From Actibacterium sp. MT2.3-13A (lineage in GTDB: Bacteria; Pseudomonadota; Alphaproteobacteria; Rhodobacterales; Rhodobacteraceae), in contig NZ_JAGSOU010000018.1 of the NCBI RefSeq assembly GCF_018139985.1, positions 1 to 53,149 on the forward strand: a stretch of DNA of 53,149 bases. The letters run 5' to 3'. A model generated the notes under the pieces. It was not told the DNA's origin. It worked only from the letters and a program-made list of their open reading frames with translations, and searched no databases. Of the stretch, positions 26,111 through 35,500 are shown piece by piece. The stretch's first letter is position 1. Each line of letters starts with the position of its first letter. A program made the translations under genes and the position numbers.

Positions 26111-26484
26111 CACATTCCCTCCGCAGCGACGCGCCGCCACCGAACGGGGTCGGCGGGCCGCTTCCGGCGGCGCTTGAGCGCGCGCGCGTCGTCTTCGAGG
26201 CGAAACTTGAAGAACAGATCATCCGCATCGAGCAGTGCCAGCGCGACGTGGCCGCGGATCGCGCGCCGGGCAAGGCGATGAGGGAAATAGGGGCGCTCGC
26301 GCACAAGATCTCCGGCGTGGCCGAGACCGTGGGCCACCCGAACATCGGGGCTCTGGCCGGGACCGTCGACATCCTGATCGCACAGGGCCAGCACAACGGC
26401 CTGTCCGAAAAGGCGATCCTGAAACGGATCAACCCGACACTGGAGCGGATGCTCGACGCGCTCGAAGCCGCTCTCGACGTCTAG
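26107..26484 (+). CDS. histidine phosphotransfer (Hpt) protein
   Basis: This is a small cytoplasmic helical protein of 125 residues. The phospho-accepting site is His 66 in LAHKISGVAETVG, the usual HxxKG-like pattern with Lys next to the His. Overlap of 4 nt (ATGA) with the preceding response regulator indicates coupled translation. The convergent hybrid kinase ends in a receiver but has no Hpt of its own, so this protein is the natural link between that receiver and the response regulators. Its stop codon shares the palindrome CTAG (26481-26484) with the kinase stop on the other strand. Confidence 0.85.
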   Translation: MTHSLRSDAPPPNGVGGPLPAALERARVVFEAKLEEQIIRIEQCQRDVAADRAPGKAMREIGALAHKISGVAETVGHPNIGALAGTVDILIAQGQHNGLSEKAILKRINPTLERMLDALEAALDV

Positions 26485-29400
26485 CCCCGGCGGATCAGCG
26501 AGCCGATGGCCTTGGTCAGGTCCTCCATGCGGAAGGGCTTGGGCACATGAGTGTCGAACCCGTTCATGATGTATTCGCTGACCTGATGCGCCATGGCGTT
26601 CGCCGTGAAGGCGATGGCCGGCGTCTCAGGGCAGCCCGCGGCGGCCTCGCGCTCTCGGATGCCCTGCAGCGCCGTGACCCCGTCCATCACCGGCATCGAG
26701 ATGTCCAGCAGCAACAAATCGAAGCGGCCGGGCTCCCAGGCCTCCACCGCCTGCTTGCCGTCGCATAACACCGTCAGTTCCACGCCGCGCCGGCGCAGCA
26801 TGTCTTCCAGCAGGGCGCGGTTGGTCGCGTTGTCGTCGGCGGCCAGGATACGCACGCCCTCGATGGCTTGCGGCTCGGCGCTCGGGGCGGGGGGCTCGAC
26901 GGCGGCGCCGATCTCCAGCGGCAGGGAGACGCGCATCACGGTGCCTTCGCCGGGGCGGCTTTCGACCTGGATCTGTCCGCCCATCATGTCCACCAGCCGC
27001 CGGACGATCGCCATGCCCAGCCCGGTGCCGCCGAAACGGCGGGTGGTGCTGTTGTCGGCCTGGGCGAAATCCTCGAACAGGCGGTCGAGTTGCGTCTCGG
27101 TCATGCCGATGCCGGTGTCGCGGACCTCGATCGTCAGCGGCTCCGCGTCGCGGCCGGTCACGGCGATCGTGACCTCGCCTTTCTCGGTGAACTTGATCGC
27201 GTTGCTGACCAGGTTTTGCAGGATCTGCCGCACCCGGTGCGGATCGCCCAGCCGCGGCTGCTCGACGCCTGATCCGATCAGCACGTCGAAGGTCAGGCCC
27301 TTTTCCTGCGCGGTGAGCGACAGCAGGTCCTCGACCTGTTCCACCAGCTCCGTCGGGCGGAAGCAGACCGTCTCCAGCTCCAGCTTTCCGGCCTCGATCT
27401 TGGACATGTCGAGCAGGTCGTTGAGGATGTTGAGCAGCGTCTCGCCGGATTCGCGGATCGTGCCGATCATGCGCTGGTGTTCGGGATCGGTGAGATAGGA
27501 TTCCAGCAGTTCCGCCATCCCCAGAACGCCGTTCAGCGGCGTGCGGATCTCGTGGCTCATGTTGGCGAGGAACAGCGACTTGGCCGCGTTCGCCTCTTCG
27601 GCGCGGGCCTTGGCGATATAGAGCTGCGTGACATCCGTTCCCACCCCGCGATAACCGGCGAACTTGCCGTCCTCGCCCCAGAAGGGCGCGCCGCTGATTC
27701 GGACCCAGATCGGGTCATGCAGTTCATCGCAGCCATAGGAGAGGAAGATGAAGTCCGAGAACGGCTCGCGCGCGGCGAGTTTTTTCTCCAGCCAATCCCA
27801 GTCGGCGCTGCGCTCCACGGCCGGCTTTCCGGCCTTCAGCTCCTCGCGGGTCCAGCCCAGCACATTCGCCGTCGGCAGGCCGGTATGGGCGGTGTAGCTT
27901 TCGGAAACATAGGTGAACCGGCCTTCGCTGTCCTGTTCCCAGAACCAGTCGTTGCTGATTTCCGCGATATCGAAGAAGCGGCGTTCCGCCGCGTCCCGCT
28001 CCATCAGCGCGAGTTCGAGGTCGGCCTTGGATTTCTTCAGGGCCGCCTCGCGGTGCATCTGCTCGCTGATGTCGAGGTGAATGCCGGACAGGATTCTGGG
28101 CTCGCCGGAATCCGCGCGCTCGGTGACGCGGCCGCGCGACAGGACCCAGACCCAGTGGCCGTCCTTGTGGCGCAGGCGCTGACGGTGTTCGAAAAGATCG
28201 GTTTTCCCTTCGAAGACGCGCAGCAGCTTCTGTTCGGCGGCGGCGCGGTCGTCGGGGTGCATCAGCTCGCGCACGAGGTCGTATCGCGGCTGTCCCAGCT
28301 CCTTACCACTGTAGCCCAGCATCAGCGCCCAGCGTTCGTTGATCGCGTTTTGCCCGGTTTCGACGTCCCATTCCCAGGTGCCGGCCTGGGCGCCCTCGAT
28401 AATGCCGGCCAGCCGCATCTCGGCCTTTTTCAGCTGGGTGACATCGGCGCGCACGCCCACGCGCCCGCCGTCCGGGGTGGCCTTTTCAATCACCCGCACC
28501 CAGCGGCCGTCCGCGAGGTGCTGTTCCTGTTCGTTTTCCTCCAGTCGGTGATCGGCCATGCGCCTGGCCAGCCATTCCTCCTCGCTGCCGACCGCGTCGC
28601 GATATTGGCCCCGGGCCAGGCCCTCGCGAAGGATATCCTCGAATTTGGCGCCAAGGCGGATGCCCTCGCCGGTCCTGTTGAAGAATTCGCGGTATTTCCG
28701 GTTGAAGAGAACCAGCCGGTCCTCGGCGTCGTAATAGGCGAAGGCGTCCGGCAACGTGTTCACCGCGTCGTAGAGCAGCCGGCGCGAGCGTTCGGCCTGC
28801 TCGACGGCCGCCAGGCGGATCGCTTCGTCCTGTTTCTGGCGGGTTATGTCGATATGGACGCCGGCCATGACCTCGGGGGTGCCGTCCTGGCCACGGCGGA
28901 AGACCCGCCCGCGGGCATGGATCCAGACCCAATGACCGTCCTTGTGGCGCATCCGGAAGACCGACTCGTACAGGTCCGTTTCGCCGTCTTTCGTGGCCTC
29001 GATGGTGGGCTGGATGCGCTCCAGATCCTCAGGGTGGACGAGGCTAAGCCAGGTGTCGATGGTGATCCGTCCGAGTTCGCCTTGGGAATAGCCGATCATG
29101 TCCAGCCAGCGGTCGTTGACGCGGTTCTCGCCGCTGGCCAGCGACCATTCCCAGGTGCCGACATCGGCGCCCGCGATGATGTTGTCCAGGCAACGCTTGC
29201 CCTCCTTCAGGGCGGTGATGTCGGAATGGATCGCGACCAGTCCGCCGGAATTCGTGCGCCGTTCGATCACCCGCAGGATGCGCCCGTCGGGCAGGCTTTG
29301 CAGCAGGTCGGCGCCGCCGCGGCGGCGCCCCTCGAGGCGTTCGCGCAGCCATTCCTCTTCGCGTCCCCGGGCATCGGGCAGTTGCCCGTGGGCCAGCGCG

Positions 29401-30869
29401 TAACGCTCGATGCTCTCGAAGCTGGTGCCGGGAACCAGCACCGGCGCCGTTTCGGCATAGAAGTCGCGGTAGCGCTGGTTGCAGGCGATCAGGACGTCAT
29501 TCGCATCGAACAGGGCAAAGGCGTCCTCCATCGTCTCGGCGGCTTCCACGAGGCGTTCGCGGGCGGCCTCGGCCTCGGCCACGCGCAGCCTCAGGTTCGC
29601 CTCCTGCCGCTTCAGTTCCGTGATGTCGGTCATCACGCCGGTGAAGCCCGTCACCTCGCCCGCGCCGTCGCGTTCGGGCTGGATGCGCAGCGCGACCCAG
29701 TAATAGGTTCCGTCCTTGCTGCGGTTCCGGAGTTCCGCCTCGACGGGTTCGCCGGCGTTCAGCGCGGCGCGGATGCGGGCCTTGGTGGCGGGATCGGTCT
29801 GCGTGTCCTGCAGCAGTTCGGCCGGGGTCTTGCCGCGCGCCTCGTCCAGCGTGTAACCGCTGCGTTTCTCGAAGGCCTCGTTGCACCAGGTGATGCGGCG
29901 CTGCCGGTCGGTCAGCAGCACCAGATTGGCCGTGGACAGCGCCATGTCGCCGAGACGGTGCAGGATGCGCTCGTTCCTGTATTCATCGGTCATTTCCTGG
30001 ACGACGAACACGAAGAGTGGCTCCCGCGTGGCCGCGCCCGGCGCGCGATACGCGGCGGAGACCCTGAAGCACTTCTGTTCGCCCCGCACCGTCAGCGGAA
30101 TGACCTTCCGCGCGGCGCTGCCGTTTCGGCGCGCCTCCTCCATCACCTGCCGTGCCAGCGCGGCGACATCTTCCGGCAGGACCTCTTCCAGCGGGCGGCC
30201 CAGGAAATACGCCGGCGCGGCGCCGATCAGCCTGTCGCAGCCCTCGTAGGCATGAACGAAACGGCCGTCCTCGGAAATCTCGAACACGAAATCGGGGACC
30301 GCGTCCAGCGTGCCGCCGGGACGATCGCCGTCCTGCCGGGACGGGTCCGAGGCGCCGCCGGCCTGGCGGCGCGCGTCCTGCCGGCGCAGGACCTTCTCCA
30401 GCCCGCACAGGAGCGGCGCCAGTTCCGCCTTTCGGGCCTCGGGGAACGGGGAATGGCAGCCCGGGTTTTCGAACAGGACAAAGCCGCGCGGCGCGTCGGG
30501 CGCGCCGAGGGGCGCCGCCAGGAGATCCCCGCCGTCGTCCTGCACGGTTTCGCCGGCCGTCAGCGCCTCGATCCAGCGCCGGCGGTTCGCCTCGGTCATC
30601 TGCTGCCAGCGGTCCGGCCCGCCAGCGCTGCCGTCGCGCGCCCAGAGGTTGGTCCTTTCCGCCGCCGCGTCGGCGCCGAACCGATAGAGACAGACCCGTT
30701 CGGCACCGGACAGGAGCGCAAGGCTCAGCAGCGCGATACCCACCGCGTCGCCGGGCGGGGTCGCCGTCCCGCGAGAGCCTTTGAAGGCGTCCTGCCCGGG
30801 CTGCGGGGTGTCGTGGCTTTCGCGGTCTTTCGCCGTGCTTGCCTGCGCGGGCGCGGGGCTGTTCACCAC
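26481..30869 (-). CDS. multi-PAS hybrid sensor histidine kinase
   Basis: This large sensor of 1462 residues has no obvious membrane helix, so it is probably cytoplasmic. From the N-terminus there is a GAF-like region (about 45-170), then seven PAS domains (near 190-293, 313-420, 447-552, 568-678, 703-810, 825-933 and 968-1080), a HisKA domain with His 1106 in MSHEIRTPLNG, a HATPase (VSNAIKFTEKGE, DTGIGM, GGTGLGM) and a receiver with Asp 1389 in LLLLDISMP. PAS 3-4 and 5-6 look like a duplicated pair. The GTG start at 30869 has AGGAG 8 nt upstream. Phosphate probably passes from His 1106 to Asp 1389, then to the convergent Hpt. The signal is unknown. Confidence 0.9.
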   Translation of the reverse strand: MVNSPAPAQASTAKDRESHDTPQPGQDAFKGSRGTATPPGDAVGIALLSLALLSGAERVCLYRFGADAAAERTNLWARDGSAGGPDRWQQMTEANRRRWIEALTAGETVQDDGGDLLAAPLGAPDAPRGFVLFENPGCHSPFPEARKAELAPLLCGLEKVLRRQDARRQAGGASDPSRQDGDRPGGTLDAVPDFVFEISEDGRFVHAYEGCDRLIGAAPAYFLGRPLEEVLPEDVAALARQVMEEARRNGSAARKVIPLTVRGEQKCFRVSAAYRAPGAATREPLFVFVVQEMTDEYRNERILHRLGDMALSTANLVLLTDRQRRITWCNEAFEKRSGYTLDEARGKTPAELLQDTQTDPATKARIRAALNAGEPVEAELRNRSKDGTYYWVALRIQPERDGAGEVTGFTGVMTDITELKRQEANLRLRVAEAEAARERLVEAAETMEDAFALFDANDVLIACNQRYRDFYAETAPVLVPGTSFESIERYALAHGQLPDARGREEEWLRERLEGRRRGGADLLQSLPDGRILRVIERRTNSGGLVAIHSDITALKEGKRCLDNIIAGADVGTWEWSLASGENRVNDRWLDMIGYSQGELGRITIDTWLSLVHPEDLERIQPTIEATKDGETDLYESVFRMRHKDGHWVWIHARGRVFRRGQDGTPEVMAGVHIDITRQKQDEAIRLAAVEQAERSRRLLYDAVNTLPDAFAYYDAEDRLVLFNRKYREFFNRTGEGIRLGAKFEDILREGLARGQYRDAVGSEEEWLARRMADHRLEENEQEQHLADGRWVRVIEKATPDGGRVGVRADVTQLKKAEMRLAGIIEGAQAGTWEWDVETGQNAINERWALMLGYSGKELGQPRYDLVRELMHPDDRAAAEQKLLRVFEGKTDLFEHRQRLRHKDGHWVWVLSRGRVTERADSGEPRILSGIHLDISEQMHREAALKKSKADLELALMERDAAERRFFDIAEISNDWFWEQDSEGRFTYVSESYTAHTGLPTANVLGWTREELKAGKPAVERSADWDWLEKKLAAREPFSDFIFLSYGCDELHDPIWVRISGAPFWGEDGKFAGYRGVGTDVTQLYIAKARAEEANAAKSLFLANMSHEIRTPLNGVLGMAELLESYLTDPEHQRMIGTIRESGETLLNILNDLLDMSKIEAGKLELETVCFRPTELVEQVEDLLSLTAQEKGLTFDVLIGSGVEQPRLGDPHRVRQILQNLVSNAIKFTEKGEVTIAVTGRDAEPLTIEVRDTGIGMTETQLDRLFEDFAQADNSTTRRFGGTGLGMAIVRRLVDMMGGQIQVESRPGEGTVMRVSLPLEIGAAVEPPAPSAEPQAIEGVRILAADDNATNRALLEDMLRRRGVELTVLCDGKQAVEAWEPGRFDLLLLDISMPVMDGVTALQGIREREAAAGCPETPAIAFTANAMAHQVSEYIMNGFDTHVPKPFRMEDLTKAIGSLIRRG

Positions 30870-30986
30870 AATCTGCTCTCCTGTCTTTTCGTTGTCCTAG
30901 GATTGCATATTTCAGCGTGTATACAAACGGTCTGCACCGGCGTCTGCCGGTTTGGCGCCGGAGCAGGGCGTTCCGGCCACAGAAAC

Positions 30987-31013
30987 CGCGCGGCCGGGCC
31001 GCCGGGCCGCGCG
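30987..31013 (-). terminator. hairpin after the CoA-transferase gene
   Basis: A perfect 9-bp stem (30987-30995 with 31005-31013, CGCGCGGCC / GGCCGCGCG) closes a 9-nt loop and is followed on the minus strand by GGTTTCTG. It lies just after the minus-strand CoA-transferase stop and upstream of the kinase promoter region. Confidence 0.5.
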
Positions 31014-31019
31014 CGGCGT

Positions 31020-32171
31020 TCACTCCCAGCGGCGCCTGCGGACCCGTTCGCCATGCTGGTCGAGCCCGGGGGCCGAACGCTCCAGCGCCAGCTCGCTCGA
31101 CGAGAAGGCGAGGGGGGTGCGCACCCCCGGCACGCCGTCGGGCTCGATCCGCAGGCCGCGCGCGACGATCTGCGGGTCGGCAAAGACCTCGCCCATGGCG
31201 TTGATCGGGGCCGAGGGGACGACGGCCTTCTCCAGCTGCGCGAGCAACTCGGCCCGGGTCCAGGACGCCAGGCTGGCGGACAGTTCCGCGATCAGCAGGT
31301 CGCGGTGCTCGACCCGGCCCCGGTTGGTCTGGTAGCGGGGATCGGCGCCGAGATCCTCGCGCCCGATCACGCCGCACAGGCGCCGGAATTGCCCGTCGTT
31401 GCCGGCGGCGATGATGACCTGTCCGTCGGCCAGGTCGAAGACCTGGTAGGGGGCGATATTGGGGTGCTGGTTGCCCATCCGCGTCGGCGAGACGCCGGTC
31501 GCCAGGAAGTTCATCGCCTGGTTCGCCATCAGCGCGGTCGCGCTGTCGAAAAGCGACACGTCGATATGCTGCCCCCTGCCGGTGCGCGCGCGCTCGGCCA
31601 GGGCCGCCTGGATGCCGACGACACCGTAAAGGCCCGCCACGATATCGGTCACCGCGACGCCGACCTTCATCGGCTGGCGCTCGGCCTCGCCGGTGACCGA
31701 CATCAGGCCGGCCATGCCCTGCACGAGGTAGTCGTAGCCGGCGCGTTCCGCATAGGGCCCGGTCTGGCCGAAGCCGGTGACCGAGCAGTAGACGAGGCCG
31801 GGATTGCGCGCCGAAAGCGTTTCGAAGTCGAGGCCGAATTTCCTCAGCCCGCCGACCTTGAAATTCTCGATCAGAACGTCGGCGCCCGCGGCGAGGTCCT
31901 GAACGAAGGCCAGGTCCTCGGCGTCCGTGAAATCCGCTGCCACCGACTGCTTGCCGCGGTTGGCGCAGTAGAAATAGGCCGCAGTGGGCGCGTCATCGGG
32001 CAGGTCGTCGCGGGTGATGAAGGGCGGCCCCCAGCTGCGGGTGTCGTCGCCGCCCGGGCTTTCCACCTTGATCACGGTGGCGCCGAGATCGGCGAGGGTC
32101 TGGCCGATCCAGGGACCGGCGAGAATGCGCGCGAGTTCGAGGACCTTCAGCCCTTCCAGTGGTTTGCTCAT
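31020..32171 (-). CDS. class III (CaiB/BaiF-type) CoA-transferase
   Basis: This cytoplasmic enzyme of 383 residues moves CoA between carboxylic acids. The family N-terminus (LKVLELARILAGPWIGQTLADLGATVIKVE) is followed by GDDTRSWGPPF, SVTGFGQTGPYAERAGYDYLVQGMAGLMSVTG and a block containing VAVTDIVAGLYG, the region of the catalytic Asp in this family. The start at 32171 gives this canonical N-terminus; a longer frame lacks family sequence. It stands alone between the kinase and the divergent repeat protein. Succinyl- or formyl-CoA-type transferases are possible; the substrate is not known. Confidence 0.9.
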   Translation of the reverse strand: MSKPLEGLKVLELARILAGPWIGQTLADLGATVIKVESPGGDDTRSWGPPFITRDDLPDDAPTAAYFYCANRGKQSVAADFTDAEDLAFVQDLAAGADVLIENFKVGGLRKFGLDFETLSARNPGLVYCSVTGFGQTGPYAERAGYDYLVQGMAGLMSVTGEAERQPMKVGVAVTDIVAGLYGVVGIQAALAERARTGRGQHIDVSLFDSATALMANQAMNFLATGVSPTRMGNQHPNIAPYQVFDLADGQVIIAAGNDGQFRRLCGVIGREDLGADPRYQTNRGRVEHRDLLIAELSASLASWTRAELLAQLEKAVVPSAPINAMGEVFADPQIVARGLRIEPDGVPGVRTPLAFSSSELALERSAPGLDQHGERVRRRRWE

Positions 32172-32529
32172 GTGAATGCCTGTCGCCCTTTCCGCGCCTG
32201 CCCCGATGCCGCGCGGATGCGCGTCAGGGGGCCTTTGATGTCTGTCCGCCGTCTGCGGTTGCCGGCCTGCCTCCGGGCCCGCGTTCCCGCCTTGATTCCG
32301 GCCCCGCCGTGCATGTTGCGGCCAGGCCACGCGAAGTCCAGCCTCTTGCCGCCCGCGCCGCGGCCACGATCGTCTTCATGCCGAAGGGGCGGGCCCCCTC
32401 CACAGCACTCGCGAACAGCCGGTCGGGGTGGGAGGCGATTCACCGATTCGGGATGACCGGTTGATAGAATCAGCAGAATGTCCGACCGTGGTGGGGTTGG
32501 TTTATGCCTTGATCGAAAGGATTGCCGCC
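32172..32529. other. divergent intergenic region
   Basis: This 358-bp stretch lies between the divergent CoA-transferase and repeat-protein genes. No convincing gene was seen on either strand. It must hold both promoters, but no consensus -35/-10 pair is clear by eye. Confidence 0.45.
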
Positions 32530-35500
32530 GTGGATGCCTTTCAACCCGCGCGGACGCTCCGGTTCCGTTTCGCCTGTCTGCTTTCCCGACGCCTGCGGGC
32601 GGCGTCGCCTGCGGCGGCACTGGCGCTGCTCATGACCGGCCCGGCCGGGGCGCAGCAGGGCGACCTGCCCGACGGGGCGGCAGTGGTGACCAGCTTCTCC
32701 GGCACCATGGTCGACGCGGCCACGGGCGCGCCCGTCCTCGATCCCGGCGGCAAGGTCGCGCGGGTTCTCGATCTGGCAAGCCCCGGTTACCGGGCCGACG
32801 GCAGCCGCTGGGACGGCGTGCCGGAGCGTTTGGGCGTTCTGGCCCGCGACGCCGGGCAGGTCTTCGGCATCGCCGTCGATGGCGCGGACCCCGCCAATAT
32901 CTACCTCGGCGCCAGCGCCGCCTTCGGGCTGTTCCGCCGGCCGGACAACAGCGGCTGGATGCAGGGTATGTGGGGCAGGGGCGGCGGGCCCGGGACCGTC
33001 TACCGGCTGCGCGCCGACAACGGCTACCGGCCCGAGGTTTTCGCAAATCTGACGCTGGACGGGCGTCCCAACGGCGGCGCGGGCCTGGGCAACATCGCCT
33101 ATGACGGGGCGAACGGCCAGCTCTTCGTGTCGGATCTCGAGAACGGCATGATCTACCGCATCGACGCGGGCAGCGGTGCGGTTCTCGACACCTACGACCA
33201 CGGCGTGGAGGGGCGGAGCTATTACCTCGACAGCGCGACGGCGCAATATCGCTTCAGCGATGTCGTGCCCTTCGATCCGGCCAGCGCGCCGCGGATCGAC
33301 GATTGCGGCGCGGGTCCGGCCGCGCAGGCGGCGGCGCGGTTCGGGGCCGATCCGGCCTGCTGGAACATCGCCGACTTCCGCCGCCGGGTCTACGGGCTGG
33401 GCGTGCAGGAGGATGCCGAGACCGGGGCCGTGCGCCTTTACTACGCGGTCTGGGGCGCGCAGGGCTTCGACAATCCGGACTGGGACGAGATGAGCGAGGA
33501 CGCGGGCAACACGATCTGGTCGGTCGGGCTGGACGAGGCCGGCGGCTTTGCCCTGGACAGCGTGCGCCGCGAGATCGAGATGCCGCCGTTCTTCCTGACG
33601 CAACAGGAGATGGCGGCGCAGGGCGCTAGCCACCCCGTGACCGACATCGCCTTTTCGGAGGGCGGCGTGATGGTCGTGGCCGAGCGGGGCGGCCTCGGCG
33701 GGGTCGCGCTGCCCGGCGACGACGTGGCGGTGACGCCGCGCGGGGCGCGGGTGCTGCTGTTCGCCCGCGGCGAGGACGGAACCTGGGAGGCGCAGGGGCG
33801 CTTCGACGTGGGCTATGACGAACGCGCCGACCTCGATCCGCCGCATCTGCGCGCGGCCGCCGCCGGCGGCGTCGCGCTGGGATATGGCTATACCGGCGCC
33901 GGCCGGCGCGACGCCGGCGCGCCGCAGGCACAGGTCTGGATGACGGGCGATGCGCTGTGCTCGGCCCTGTCGCCCTGCCCGGGACGGGGCGGGGCGGGCA
34001 CCGACCCGCGCCCGGCCACCGGCGTTCAGGGCACGCCGCTGACGGCGGTGGCGGCGCTGTCGCCGCCCGAGGCCTTCTATCCCTATCCGGCGCCGGGCCC
34101 GGCGACCCCGCCCGACGGGGTGCGGGCGTCCTATATCATCGGGCTCGGCGACGGGGCGGGGCCGCTTTCGGCCGGTCATGTCGGCGATATCGAGATCCAT
34201 CGCGGCCGGCCGGCGCCGGCCGTGCCCCTGGCGCTGCCGGATCTCGCCGTCGCCAAGAGCCTGCTTTCCGACTGCGCCCCGAATGAGCTCTGCCGGTTCC
34301 GGATCACCCTGCGCAATGCCGGGCCGCTCCCCTACGAGGGGCCTGTCGCGCTGTCCGACGACATCGGCGGCGGGATGCTGTTCCGGCCCGGAAACCTCGG
34401 CCCGTGGCGCTGCGCGGAGGCAGGCTCCCACGTCACATGCTACGACCCGGACGCGGCGCTGGCGCCGGGCGAGCAGGTGGCGCTGGACCTCGACTTCCTG
34501 GCGCCGCGCGGCATCGCCACGACACGGGTCCGCAACTGTGCCGCGATCGACTGGCTGGGCCGCGGCGGGCGCGATCCGCTGCGCGTCGTCCAGATGGAGC
34601 TGGCGGCGCGCGGCTTCGATCCGGGGCCGGCCGATGGCGTCATGGGGCCGAACACCGCCGCGGCCCTGCGCGCGGCAGAGAGCGTCTTCGGCCTGCCGCA
34701 GACCGGAGAGGTCTCGGACGATCTGCTGGTCGCGCTGTTCGGGCCGGGCGGGGCGCGCGGCGGCGACCGGGTCGCGACCAACAACCGGGCCTGCGTCTAC
34801 GCGGATATCGATATCCCGCCGCCGCCGGCGCATTGGGTGCAGCTGTCGGCGTTCCACCGCCGCTTCGTCTCGGCGATGCACGACCCGCGCACCAGCGGCC
34901 CGGTCGATCTGCACGATCCGACGGTCTCGTCCTTCCATCTGCGCTATCGCTCGTCGATGCATGACGGGGTGACCACCCGGCCGATCCCCTATCACCGCAC
35001 GGGGCGCTCGATCTTCCACCGGACTTGGGAATCCTCGCTGCACGATCCGTTGTCGTCGCTGGCCTGGCCGAGCCACCGCACGGCGCTTTCGATCTTCCAC
35101 CGGACGCTGGGGTCGGGGCTGCACAACGTGCTGACCAGCCTGCGCCTGCCCTACCACAACCCGCGGCTGACGGATTTCCACCGGACCTACCGCTCCTCGC
35201 GGCACAATTCGCGGACCACATGGGAATGGCCGAGCCATCGCACCGGCCTCTCCGTCTTCCACCGCACGCGCCGCTCTGCCCAGCATAATCCGGCGACGAG
35301 CCGGGAATGGCCGATCCACAGGAGCGCCGTGTCGGTGTTCCACCGGACGCATCGCTCGGCGCAGCATGACCCGGCGACGACGCGGCAGTGGCAGGTGCAC
35401 CGGCCGGTGCTGTCCACCTTCCACCGGACGCATCGCTCGGCGCAGCATGACCCGGCGACGACGCGGCAGTGGCAGGTGCACCAGCCGGCGCTGTCCGCCT

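Noticed and set aside
27477-32456. Very long open frame (1659 codons) on the plus strand opposite the hybrid kinase
   Set aside because: It is the mirror frame of a GC-rich gene: composition is Ala/Gly/Arg/His-rich, no domain is recognisable, and the minus-strand kinase has clear motifs throughout.
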